64,000 nt of DNA from Bordetella parapertussis. Its GTDB lineage: Bacteria > Pseudomonadota > Gammaproteobacteria > Burkholderiales > Burkholderiaceae_C. The notes under the pieces are model-generated. The model ran no database searches, had not been told where the DNA came from, and worked only from the letters and a program-made list of their open reading frames with translations. Below are positions 44,194-52,343 of this stretch, piece after piece; position 1 is the first letter of the stretch; every line of letters begins with the position of its first letter. The position numbers and the translations under genes were made by a program. The stretch is from positions 44,146 through 108,145 of the forward strand of contig CAMDKD010000005.1 of the NCBI GenBank assembly GCA_945901125.1, read 5' to 3'.

Positions 44194-45672
44194 TTATTTC
44201 AATACATCACCAATACAAAGGTATTTCATTTCCAGGTATTCGGTCATGCCGTGGCGCGATCCTTCGCGACCCAAGCCTGACTGTTTCATGCCGCCAAAAG
44301 GCACATGTTCTGTTGCCAAAATGCCTACATTGACGCCGACCATGCCGTATTCCAACGCCTCGCCGACGCGGTAAATCCGGCCTATGTCGCGGGTGTAAAA
44401 GTAACTGGCCAAGCCGAATTCGGTGTTGTTGGCGGCCGCAATGGCTTCTTGCTCGGTCTCAAATTTGAACACCGGCGCAAACGGGCCGAAGGTTTCCTCG
44501 GTAGCGCACAACATGTCGGCGCTGGCATCAGCCACCAATGTGGGCTCGAAAAACTGTCCATCTAAGGCCTTGCCGCCGGTCAGCACACGGCCACCTTTGG
44601 CGAGTGCGTCTGCCACGTGTGCTTTGACTTTGAGCAAGGCGGCGTCTTCAATCAGCGGGCCTTGCGACACGCCATCTTCGAAGCCGTTTCCGACTTTCAG
44701 GGTTTTGACTTTGGCGGTGAATTTCTGCACAAACTCTTCATACACGCCCGACTGCACATAAAAACGGTTAGAGCAGACACAGGTTTGACCGGCATTGCGG
44801 TATTTGCTGAGCATGGCACCTTCAACCGCAGAGTCTATGTCGGCATCGTTGAAGACGATGAAGGGCGCATTGCCGCCGAGTTCGAGCGCGAGTTTTTTGA
44901 TGCTGGCCGCAGATTGCGCCATCAAAATACGACCGACTTCGGTAGAACCAGTGAAGCTGATGTGGCGCACCGTGTCGCTGGCGCAAAACACTTTGCCTAT
45001 GGCGATACTGTTGTCGCTGTCAGCGCTCAGCATGTTCAACACACCCGCCGGAATGCCAGCGCGTATCGCCAGTTCAGCCGCAGCCAGCGCGGTCAAGGGC
45101 GTGAGTTCAGCCGGTTTGATGACCACCGGGCAACCGGCGGCCAATGCAGGCGCGACTTTGCGCGTGATCATGGCCAGCGGGAAATTCCAGGGCGTGATGG
45201 CGGCGCACACACCAATAGCTTGGTTGAGCACCAGCAAACGGCGGTTGTTGTCAAACTGCGGCAGCGTCTCGCCATTCACCCGTTTGGCTTCCTCGGCATA
45301 CCACTCGACAAAACTCGCGCCGTAAGCGATTTCACCTTTGGCTTCGGGGTAGGGCTTGCCTTGTTCGGCGGTGAGTATGCGGGCCAGATCGTCGGCGTTG
45401 GCCATGAGCAAATCAAACCATTTGCGCAAAATCTGGCTGCGTTCCTTGGCGGTTTTGGTGCGCCAGGCAGGCCAAGCGGCGTTGGCGGCGGCAACGGCTT
45501 TTTCTGCGTCAGCAGGACCGAGGTTGGCCACATCTGCCAGCTTCAAGCCGGTGCTAGGGTCGCAGACATCAAAACGGCTGGCACCTTTGACCCATTCACC
45601 GTTGATCAACGCATCGGTTTTCAGCAGTGTCGGGTCTTTGAGCAAGGCAAGCGGTGAGGTTTTCATGTCCAT
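44194..45672 (-). CDS. gabD: NAD(P)-dependent succinate-semialdehyde dehydrogenase
   Basis: Oxidises succinate semialdehyde to succinate. From ATG 45672 the product is 492 residues. ITPWNFPLAMITRKVAPALAAG binds the cofactor, FTGSTEVGRIL is near residue 236, and LELGGNAPFIVFNDADID holds the catalytic Glu. AGQTCVCSNRFYV contains the catalytic Cys. The pattern matches GabD rather than general aldehyde dehydrogenases. The 12-residue longer ORF start at 45708 lacks support. No other 4-aminobutyrate genes are seen nearby. Confidence 0.9.
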   Translation of the reverse strand: MDMKTSPLALLKDPTLLKTDALINGEWVKGASRFDVCDPSTGLKLADVANLGPADAEKAVAAANAAWPAWRTKTAKERSQILRKWFDLLMANADDLARILTAEQGKPYPEAKGEIAYGASFVEWYAEEAKRVNGETLPQFDNNRRLLVLNQAIGVCAAITPWNFPLAMITRKVAPALAAGCPVVIKPAELTPLTALAAAELAIRAGIPAGVLNMLSADSDNSIAIGKVFCASDTVRHISFTGSTEVGRILMAQSAASIKKLALELGGNAPFIVFNDADIDSAVEGAMLSKYRNAGQTCVCSNRFYVQSGVYEEFVQKFTAKVKTLKVGNGFEDGVSQGPLIEDAALLKVKAHVADALAKGGRVLTGGKALDGQFFEPTLVADASADMLCATEETFGPFAPVFKFETEQEAIAAANNTEFGLASYFYTRDIGRIYRVGEALEYGMVGVNVGILATEHVPFGGMKQSGLGREGSRHGMTEYLEMKYLCIGDVLK

Positions 45673-45781
45673 GGGGTTCTTTCGGGGGTCGGGGCCGGAG
45701 GCGGCCAAGCGGAAATTATGCCCTTTGCCTTGTTGCGTCTGAAAGCCGGCTTGAATATCAAGACAGTGAAGCGCATATCGG

Positions 45782-45799
45782 TAATGTAAAATTGCATTA
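45782..45799 (+). promoter_or_regulatory. candidate operator of the AbrB/VapC-like pair
   Basis: TAATG (45782-45786) and CATTA (45795-45799) form a dyad with an 8-bp AT-rich spacer containing a -10-like GTAAAAT. It lies 25 bp before the antitoxin ATG, the usual place for autoregulation. Confidence 0.4.
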
Positions 45800-45824
45800 T
45801 TGATCCACGCTCAAAGGATGACAC

Positions 45825-46070
45825 ATGGCAGCGTTAACGGTTACCGCCAAAGGCCAAATCACTTTGCGCCGCGAGTTATTGCAATATTTGGGTATCACGC
45901 CAGGGCAACAAATTGAAGTGGACAAGCTCGCGCACGGTGTGCTGGCCCTGCACGCGAAGACACCGCATGGGCTGGATGCATTTGTGGGTTGCCTGCCGCC
46001 ACCTGCCAAAACGCTGAGCGTTGAAGACATGAACGCATTAATCGCTGACGCATGGGCGGGAAAAGCGTGA
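45825..46070 (+). CDS. AbrB/SpoVT-type antitoxin
   Basis: An 81-residue protein with an N-terminal swapped-hairpin DNA-binding domain (LTVTAKGQITLRRELLQYLG then ITPGQQIEVDKL) and a short C-terminal toxin-binding part. The stop codon overlaps the GTG start of the PIN toxin (GTGA), so the pair is translationally coupled. Confidence 0.87.
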   Translation: MAALTVTAKGQITLRRELLQYLGITPGQQIEVDKLAHGVLALHAKTPHGLDAFVGCLPPPAKTLSVEDMNALIADAWAGKA

Positions 46071-46471
46071 AGCTCACGTTAGACACCAATGTATTGGTTC
46101 GGCTAGCCACACAAGACAACCCCCAACAGGCCGCAGCGGCTTTGAAAGTATTGCAAACGGCCAGTCTGATAGCTGTGCCGTCCACAGCACTGTGCGAAAT
46201 GGTGTGGGTACTTATACGGGGTTACCGCTATACCCCGGAACAAGTCGCCCATGCTATACGCACCTTGCTGCAAGTCAGCCAAGTGGTTTGCAATACACCG
46301 GCAGTGTTGGCAGGCTTGGCTTTGCTGCAAAGTGGCGGCGACTTTGCAGATGGCGTGATTGCCTTTGAAGGCGAACTGATGGGCGGTCAGGAATTTCTCA
46401 CCTTTGACAAAGCAGCTGCCAAACTGCTGAAACAGCAGAAACGCAAAGTAAGGCTGCTAAAGGCTGGCTGA
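46067..46471 (+). CDS. vapC: PIN-domain RNase toxin VapC
   Basis: A 134-residue PIN-domain endoribonuclease from GTG 46067; ATG 46052 is an alternative. LTLDTNVLVRLATQD carries the first catalytic Asp, STALCEMVWVL the Glu, and GDFADGVIAFEGELMGGQEFLTFDKAAAKL the remaining acidic residues for Mg2+. It is the toxic partner of the AbrB-type antitoxin. Confidence 0.87.
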   Translation: MKLTLDTNVLVRLATQDNPQQAAAALKVLQTASLIAVPSTALCEMVWVLIRGYRYTPEQVAHAIRTLLQVSQVVCNTPAVLAGLALLQSGGDFADGVIAFEGELMGGQEFLTFDKAAAKLLKQQKRKVRLLKAG

Positions 46472-46549
46472 ACGCTGCATCAGCGCACAGCGTTGCGCTT
46501 CCTTGGTGCCCACCAGCACGTCCTTGCCCATGTCCTGCCTGCCCCAGTG

Positions 46550-46620
46550 AACATAAAGGTGACATTTCTACTTTGGGCAAAGGTTGCATTGGCGGTTTGT
46601 GCACCAATCACCTTTATGTT
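46550..46620. repeat. perfect inverted repeat, possible IS remnant
   Basis: AACATAAAGGTGA (46550-46562) and TCACCTTTATGTT (46608-46620) are perfect 13-bp inverted arms around 45 bp. The inner sequence GGTGACATTTCTACTTTGG looks like the terminus of a transposable element. No transposase is present. It separates two toxin-antitoxin pairs. Confidence 0.6.
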
Positions 46621-46630
46621 TGCTGGCAAT

Positions 46631-46665
46631 GTCATAGAATGACCTGTCCAAAATTCTGCACAGGT
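46631..46665 (+). promoter_or_regulatory. candidate operator of the YefM-YoeB-like pair
   Basis: Two dyads lie just before the antitoxin start: GTCAT-AGA-ATGAC (46631-46643) and ACCTGT-N12-ACAGGT (46642-46665). They share bases and end 6 bp upstream of ATG 46671, as expected for an autoregulated antitoxin operon. Confidence 0.45.
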
Positions 46666-46670
46666 TAGCC

Positions 46671-46925
46671 ATGAAAATAATTTCCTACACAGATGCCCGT
46701 AACGGCTTGAAGGCGGTGATTGATGGCGTGGTCAACGATGCAGACATCGCCGTGATCACGCGCCGTGAGGGCGGTAACGCAGTCGTCATGTCTCAGGCCC
46801 ACTATGAAAGCATGGCCGAGACTCTGTACCTGTTGTCTAACCCGGCCAATGCGGCGCACTTGGCCACTTCTATTGCACAACACAAGGCGGGCAAAGCCAA
46901 ACGCCGTGAGCTTCTTGACGCATGA
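46671..46925 (+). CDS. yefM: Phd/YefM-family antitoxin
   Basis: An 84-residue antitoxin. The N-terminal DNA-binding part (ISYTDARNGLKAVIDGV, then ITRREGGNAVVMSQAHYESM) is typical of YefM, and the C-terminal helix wraps the toxin. The stop overlaps the toxin start (ATGA). Confidence 0.9.
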   Translation: MKIISYTDARNGLKAVIDGVVNDADIAVITRREGGNAVVMSQAHYESMAETLYLLSNPANAAHLATSIAQHKAGKAKRRELLDA

Positions 46926-47185
46926 GCCGGGCCGTGTTGTTCACGGCTGTGGCCTGGGAAGATTACACCTATTGGCAAGGGCAAGACAAAAAAACGCTGC
47001 GCCGTATCAATCTGCTGATCGAGTCAGCCCGCCGAGACCCCTTCAACGGTATTGGCAAGCCCGAGCCGCTGGTGGGCAATTTGTCGGGCTACTGGTCAAG
47101 ACGTATAGATGACGTTCATCGACTGGTTTATGCCGCCGACGATGACGAACTGGCCGTGATTGCCTGTCGTGGGCATTACCAATAA
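46922..47185 (+). CDS. yoeB: YoeB-family ribosome-dependent mRNA interferase
   Basis: An 87-residue RelE-fold toxin. WEDYTYWQGQDKKTLRRINLLI, DPFNGIGKPEPLVGNLSGYWSRRIDDVHRLVY and the C-terminal CRGHYQ closely follow YoeB, including the terminal His-Tyr used in catalysis. It cleaves mRNA in the ribosomal A site when released from YefM. Confidence 0.92.
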   Translation: MSRAVLFTAVAWEDYTYWQGQDKKTLRRINLLIESARRDPFNGIGKPEPLVGNLSGYWSRRIDDVHRLVYAADDDELAVIACRGHYQ

Positions 47186-47276
47186 TTAATTTGCAAAGCC
47201 TATTCGGCCTTGATTCCGAAAATTTCCATGTCAAGCTGGGGCGTTAACAGAAACCAGTTTCATTTTTGGAGAAAAC

Positions 47277-47543
47277 ATGAACGACTTGCGCATCAAAGAG
47301 TTTGAATTGAAATTGAGAGCGGCCTTTAAGCCAAATTGTGAGATCAGTGTCTGGCCAATAGATTGGGGGCACTTCTTAAGTTATGAAATACGGTGTGGGC
47401 GTGACCGGTATTGGCAAGATGATTTTTTGGTAAACAGTTTGACTACAACGTATGACATTGAGGTCAACGTGCAAGCGATTGCAAATGCCTTGCCCCGTAA
47501 ATTAGTGCGCTTCGCCCACTCACAAACCGTAGAGCGAAGGTGA
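47277..47543 (+). CDS. hypothetical protein
   Basis: An 88-residue protein that I do not recognise. It is mixed alpha/beta by eye, has several Trp and Arg residues (ISVWPIDWGHFLSYEIRCGRDRYW) and no signal or membrane segment. It follows the YoeB gene by 91 bp on the same strand and ends just before alaS. A -10-like TATAAT for alaS lies directly after its stop codon at 47549-47554. Confidence 0.5.
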   Translation: MNDLRIKEFELKLRAAFKPNCEISVWPIDWGHFLSYEIRCGRDRYWQDDFLVNSLTTTYDIEVNVQAIANALPRKLVRFAHSQTVERR

Positions 47544-47641
47544 AAACCTATAATTCGAGCTTGCTCGCCGAAGCTATGGCGCCTGCGGTCAGCAACTCGC
47601 TGATCGCCCTGAATTACCGCTTAATCCAAGACCCCATCACC

Positions 47642-50605
47642 ATGAACGCAAGCACTTCCTCACTGCCCAAACTGTCGGTGGCCGACATCCGCAAAACCTT
47701 TTTGGATTTTTTCGCCGCGAAAGGACATACCGTGGTGGCCTCCAGCCCGCTGGTGCCGGGCAACGACCCGACGCTGATGTTCACCAACTCGGGCATGGTG
47801 CAGTTCAAGGACGTGTTTCTGGGTGAGGACAAACGCTCGTATGTGCGCGCGGCCTCGGTGCAAGCCTGTTTGCGCGCCGGTGGCAAACACAATGACTTGG
47901 AAAACGTGGGCTATACCGCACGTCATCACACTTTTTTCGAGATGCTGGGTAACTGGAGTTTCGGCGACTACTTCAAGCGAGACAGCCTGAAATGGGGTTG
48001 GGAGTTGTTGACTCAGGTGTACAAATTGCCGCCCGAGCGCCTGATGGTGACCGTGTACATAGATGACGACGAGGCTTACGACATTTGGCACAAAGAAATC
48101 GGCCTGCCTGCCGACCGCATTGTGCGCATCGGCGACAACAAGGGCAAAAAATACGCCTCAGACAATTTCTGGATGATGGCCGACACCGGCCCTTGCGGCC
48201 CGTGCTCCGAGATTTTTTACGACCACGGCGCGCACATTCCCGGCGGCCCGCCCGGCAGTCCGGACGAAGACGGCGACCGCTTCATCGAAATCTGGAACCA
48301 CGTGTTCATGCAGTTCGATATGCAGCCTGACGGCAGTTTGAACAAACTGCCAGCGCCTTGCGTCGACACCGGCATGGGCTTGGAGCGCTTGGCCGCCATC
48401 TTGCAACATGTGCACAGCAACTACGAGATCGATATTTTTGACGAGCTGATCAAAGCCGCCGCGCGCGAAACCGGCTGTGCCGATGTGCACAACAATTCGC
48501 TGCGCGTGATCGCCGACCACATTCGCGCCACCGCATTTTTGGTCAGCGACGGCGTGATTCCCGGCAGCGAAGGACGAGGCTATGTGCAGCGGCGCATCAT
48601 TCGTCGCGCGATTCGCCACGGCTACAAGCTGGGACAGAAGAAACCGTTTTTCCACAAACTCGTTGCCGACTTGGTCGCGCTGATGGGCGAGGCTTATCCG
48701 AACTTGGCAGCGCAGGCTGATCGCATCACGGCAGTGTTGAAGACCGAGGAAGAGCGGTTTTATGAGACCTTGGCAACCGGCATGTCAATTTTAGGAAGCG
48801 CCACATCAGAAAAGCATTTTGCAATGAAGTGGCTTGAGGCAAACTCAGATAACACCTATGCAGGCTTTCATTTGCAGAGTTCAGATGGCTTTGTAGTGGA
48901 TGGAACCTTCAAAAAGGGGAATATAGAGGTTCCCGTGGAGGTATTGGTTGAAGGTATTTCAGATAGTTACCTTGGAAATCTTTATGACAAACTTGTTAAG
49001 TTTAAAGCTGACCCCTTTGGGTATAGAGAAATATTTTTTATTAGTATAGGAAATACCGATTCCAGATTACGGCAGAAGTTGTTGGCAGCAGAGTTCCCCG
49101 CAACGTTCTACGAAGTGACCATAAAGGACTTGGCGAAGCATCGACTTCTTTCAGGCATTGTGGCTTTTAAGCTTCACGACACTTACGGTTTCCCTCTCGA
49201 CCTGACTCAGGACGTTTGTCGCGAACTCGGCATTGAAGTGGACGTTGAAGCTTTTCACACCGCCATGGAAAAACAAAAATCCCAAGCTCGCGCTGCCGGC
49301 AAATTCAAAATGGACAGGGCGCTGGAATACACCGGTGTCAGCAACGAATTCGTCGGCTACGAACACTTGAGCGCGGAAGCCAAAGTGACGGCCTTGTATG
49401 TGGACGGCGTGGCCGTGCAGCAAATGCAAGCCGGACAAACCGGTGTGGTGGTGTTGGACCACACGCCGTTTTACGCCGAGAGCGGCGGCCAGGTCGGCGA
49501 CCAAGGGCATATCAGCGGCGGCGCTGCGGTGTTTGCGGTGGAAGACACATTGAAAATCAAAGCCGATGTGTTCGGTCACCACGGCCATCTCGCCAAGGGC
49601 AGTTTGAAAGTCGGCGACAGCGTGGAAGCGCTGGTGGACACCGCGCTGCGCGCTGCAACTGTACGCAACCACTCGGCCACGCATTTGATGCACAAGGCTT
49701 TGCGCGAAGTGCTGGGCTCGCATGTGCAGCAAAAAGGCAGTCTGGTGAATGACGAGCGCACCCGCTTTGACTTTGCCCACACCGGCCCGATCAGCGATGA
49801 ACACATCCGCGAGATTGAACTCAAGGTGAACGCCGAAATATTGGCCAACGCCGACACGCAAGCGCGAGTCATGGAAATCGAAGCCGCGCAAAAAACCGGC
49901 GCCATGATGTTGTTCGGCGAAAAATACGGCGACACGGTGCGCGTGCTCGACATCGGCAGCAGCCGCGAGTTGTGCGGCGGCACGCATGTGCACAGCACTG
50001 GCGACATTGGTTTGTTCAAAGTGGTGGCGCAAAGCGGTGTGGCCGCAGGCGTGCGCCGCATAGAAGCCGTGACCGGCGAACACGCGCTGGCCTATGTGCA
50101 AACGCTGGAAGACACGGTGAATCAGGCATGCGCGGCGCTCAAAGCCACGCCTGCCGAACTCAACCAGCGGCTGGCGCAATTGCTCGATCAAGTGCGTGGT
50201 CTGGAAAAAGACATGGGCGCGTTGAAAGGCAAACTGGCTTCATCCCAAGGCGACGATTTGCTGGCCAAAGCGGTGGATGTCAAAGGCGTGAAACTGCTGG
50301 CGGCTTTGCTGCCTGGCGCAGACGCCAAGGCTTTGCGCGACACGCTGGATCAGTTGAAAAACAAACTCAAAACTGCTGTTGTGGTTCTGGCCAGTGTGGA
50401 CGGCGACAAAGTGCAACTCGCCGCCGGTGTGACCGCTGACACGCTGACCAAAGTCAAGGCCGGTGAACTGGTGAATTTTGTCGCCCAGCAAGTCGGCGGC
50501 AAAGGCGGCGGTAAGCCCGACATGGCCATGGCAGGCGGCACCCAGCCCGCCGGTTTGGACAAAGCCTTGGCCAGCGTGCAGGCCTGGGTCAATGAGCGTT
50601 TGTAA
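47642..50605 (+). CDS. alaS: alanine--tRNA ligase with a large inserted domain
   Basis: Charges tRNA-Ala. From ATG 47642 the product is 987 residues, against about 874 for most bacterial AlaRS. The class II core begins IRKTFLDFFAAKGHTVV. The editing domain has HSATHLMHKALREV and LCGGTHVHST with the zinc ligands, and the C-Ala region ends the protein. Between GMSILGSA (residues 380-387) and SGIVAFKLHDTYGF (from 504) lies an in-frame insertion of about 116 residues, DNA 48803-49150, visibly AT-richer than its flanks. The flanks align directly to normal AlaRS. Because alaS is essential, the enzyme must tolerate the insertion unless another copy exists. The longer ORF from 47540 overlaps the preceding gene. 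Confidence 0.95.
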   Translation: MNASTSSLPKLSVADIRKTFLDFFAAKGHTVVASSPLVPGNDPTLMFTNSGMVQFKDVFLGEDKRSYVRAASVQACLRAGGKHNDLENVGYTARHHTFFEMLGNWSFGDYFKRDSLKWGWELLTQVYKLPPERLMVTVYIDDDEAYDIWHKEIGLPADRIVRIGDNKGKKYASDNFWMMADTGPCGPCSEIFYDHGAHIPGGPPGSPDEDGDRFIEIWNHVFMQFDMQPDGSLNKLPAPCVDTGMGLERLAAILQHVHSNYEIDIFDELIKAAARETGCADVHNNSLRVIADHIRATAFLVSDGVIPGSEGRGYVQRRIIRRAIRHGYKLGQKKPFFHKLVADLVALMGEAYPNLAAQADRITAVLKTEEERFYETLATGMSILGSATSEKHFAMKWLEANSDNTYAGFHLQSSDGFVVDGTFKKGNIEVPVEVLVEGISDSYLGNLYDKLVKFKADPFGYREIFFISIGNTDSRLRQKLLAAEFPATFYEVTIKDLAKHRLLSGIVAFKLHDTYGFPLDLTQDVCRELGIEVDVEAFHTAMEKQKSQARAAGKFKMDRALEYTGVSNEFVGYEHLSAEAKVTALYVDGVAVQQMQAGQTGVVVLDHTPFYAESGGQVGDQGHISGGAAVFAVEDTLKIKADVFGHHGHLAKGSLKVGDSVEALVDTALRAATVRNHSATHLMHKALREVLGSHVQQKGSLVNDERTRFDFAHTGPISDEHIREIELKVNAEILANADTQARVMEIEAAQKTGAMMLFGEKYGDTVRVLDIGSSRELCGGTHVHSTGDIGLFKVVAQSGVAAGVRRIEAVTGEHALAYVQTLEDTVNQACAALKATPAELNQRLAQLLDQVRGLEKDMGALKGKLASSQGDDLLAKAVDVKGVKLLAALLPGADAKALRDTLDQLKNKLKTAVVVLASVDGDKVQLAAGVTADTLTKVKAGELVNFVAQQVGGKGGGKPDMAMAGGTQPAGLDKALASVQAWVNERL
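48803..49150 (+). other. inserted domain within alaS, PD-(D/E)XK-like by pattern
   Basis: Residues 388-503 of AlaRS. The predicted element order is helix, three strands, helix, strand, helix, strand, matching the core of the PD-(D/E)XK nuclease fold. GFVVDGTF supplies Asp420 and VPVEVLVEG supplies Glu433, but the catalytic Lys position is Leu435. I see no intein splice motifs (no C-terminal HN). The fold call is inference from pattern only. Confidence 0.5.
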
Positions 50606-50639
50606 CCAGACGTGAACCGCTCAGCATGGCGGGTATGTG

Positions 50640-51560
50640 TCAATCAGCGTGGCTAATTTGCAAGGAACGCTGACTTTGCCAGTCGCGTTCTTCGCTGGTG
50701 ACTGGGTCTGTGAACGCAATGCGTTGCGCCAGCAATTGCATGGGTTGACTGAAATCATCTGCTTGATGGGGGCCGCGTAGCAGGTGCGGGTACAACTGAT
50801 CGCCTGCAATCGGCACGCCCAAACTCACCATGTGTATGCGCAATTGATGGCGGTGGCCAGTGACGGGTTGCAGTTGGTACAGCGCCTCTTCGCCCACACG
50901 TTTTAACAGCGACACACGCGTTTCGCTGTTGGGTTCGCCCGGTACTTCTTGCGAGAGAAAAAACTTATCGCCTTCAACCAATCGGCTGCGATGCACCAGC
51001 GGCAAATTCAGTTCCGGTTTGAAAGCCGACACAGCCAAGTACCACTTGCGCACCTGGTGATGGCGAAACAAAGCGTGGTAAGCGTCCCGGTCTTGGGCAC
51101 GTTTGCAAAACACCACCAAGCCTGCAGTCTCGCGGTCTATGCGGTGAATCGGTGTGAGTGATTCGCAAGCGGTCAAGCGCTTGAGTTGCACCAGCAAACA
51201 GCTTTGCAGATAGCGCCCGCCCGGCGTGACCGGCATGAAATGCGGTTTGTCGGCCACCAGCAAGTGCTCGTCTTCAAACAGCACTTGTGCTTCTTCCGGT
51301 AGGGTGGATTCATGCGGCACGTCCCGGTAATAAAAAATAAATTGGTGCGGCGCATACGGTTCATCTAGCGTGACAGTGTTGCCGTCCTCGTGCAGCACAT
51401 GGCCTTGGACGATGCGCTCGGTCCATTCGTGGTTAGAAATCGCTGGAAACCGTTCGCACAAAAAAGCCAGCAGCGTGGCCCAGTCCCCGGCCGGCAAACG
51501 CACGCGCGAGGCACCGACGCCGTCGCGCATGGGAAAAATTTCAGACAAGCCCATGTTCAA
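50640..51560 (-). CDS. RluA-family RNA pseudouridine synthase
   Basis: A 306-residue pseudouridine synthase. The catalytic Asp is in IHRIDRETAGLVVFCKRAQD near residue 139. VADKPHFMPVTPGGRYLQSC and VTGHRHQLRIHMVSLGVPIAGDQLYP are the other conserved motifs. The N-terminal 80 residues include a degenerate S4-like part. The RNA target (rRNA or tRNA) cannot be named from sequence. It is the last gene of a gluQ-trmB-pseudouridine synthase series and converges on alaS. Confidence 0.88.
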   Translation of the reverse strand: MNMGLSEIFPMRDGVGASRVRLPAGDWATLLAFLCERFPAISNHEWTERIVQGHVLHEDGNTVTLDEPYAPHQFIFYYRDVPHESTLPEEAQVLFEDEHLLVADKPHFMPVTPGGRYLQSCLLVQLKRLTACESLTPIHRIDRETAGLVVFCKRAQDRDAYHALFRHHQVRKWYLAVSAFKPELNLPLVHRSRLVEGDKFFLSQEVPGEPNSETRVSLLKRVGEEALYQLQPVTGHRHQLRIHMVSLGVPIAGDQLYPHLLRGPHQADDFSQPMQLLAQRIAFTDPVTSEERDWQSQRSLQISHAD

Positions 51561-51598
51561 TCAAAAAAGCCGGGTTGATTGGTGTCGGGCAACTGCAT

Positions 51599-52303
51599 TC
51601 ACGCCCGCCGGAACACCAGATCCCAGACGCCGTGTCCCAGCTTCAAGCCCCGGTTCTCAAACTTGGTCAAGGGACGGTAGGCGGGTTGGTCGCTGTAGCC
51701 GTCTTCGCGCTGGCTGGCGTTGACCAGAGCCGGTTCGGCTTGCATGACTTTGAGTATGTGTTCTGCATAAGGCTGCCAGTCGGTTGCGCAATGGATGTAG
51801 CCGCCGGGTTTGAGCCGTTTGACCAGTTCATTCACAAAAGGCGTTTGAATCAAGCGGCGTTTGTTGTGCCGCAGTTTGTGCCAAGGGTCAGGAAAAAAGA
51901 TGTGCACGCCGTCCAGGCTGTCTGCTGACAGCATGTGTTCCATCACTTCGACCGCGTCGTGTTGCAGTATGCGGATGTTCTCAATGCCCAGTTCACCCAT
52001 GCGTTTGAGCAAGGCGCCGACGCCGGGTTCGTGCACTTCGCAACACAGGAAATTGTCTTGTGGTCTGAGTTTGGCGATTTGTGCCGTGGCATCCCCCATG
52101 CCAAAACCAATTTCCAAAATCAAAGCTGCGCTGCGCCCGAAAGCTTCGTCTGCGTTGAAAGCATGGCGATCAAACGGCAACACAAAACGTGGCCCCAGAT
52201 CCGCCAGTGCCTTGGACTGACCGCTGGTGGTGCGACCGGCGCGGGTGACAAAACTTTTGATGGTTTTGGGATGTTCAATATGCGCTGGGGCTTGGTTGTT
52301 CAT
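51599..52303 (-). CDS. trmB: tRNA (guanine-N7-)-methyltransferase TrmB
   Basis: Methylates G46 of tRNA variable loops with S-adenosylmethionine. From ATG 52303 the product is 234 residues. LILEIGFGMGDATAQIAKLR near residue 62 binds the methyl donor, NFLCCEVHEPGVGALLKRM follows, and FFPDPWHKLRHNKRRLIQ is the signature of TrmB. The longer ORF from 52786 runs antisense through gluQ and is rejected. Confidence 0.95.
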   Translation of the reverse strand: MNNQAPAHIEHPKTIKSFVTRAGRTTSGQSKALADLGPRFVLPFDRHAFNADEAFGRSAALILEIGFGMGDATAQIAKLRPQDNFLCCEVHEPGVGALLKRMGELGIENIRILQHDAVEVMEHMLSADSLDGVHIFFPDPWHKLRHNKRRLIQTPFVNELVKRLKPGGYIHCATDWQPYAEHILKVMQAEPALVNASQREDGYSDQPAYRPLTKFENRGLKLGHGVWDLVFRRA

Positions 52304-52343
52304 GGCTTGATGTCGAAAAGATGTAGCGATTGTGCCTGTGGCT

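Noticed and set aside
48803..49150. Intein within alaS
   Set aside because: No Cys/Ser at a clear N-terminal splice junction and no C-terminal His-Asn followed by Cys/Ser/Thr. The insertion is kept in the mature reading.
49151..50191. Long open frame antisense to alaS
   Set aside because: It is His/Gln/Arg-rich in the manner of antisense frames of GC-rich genes and matches no family; alaS clearly owns the region.
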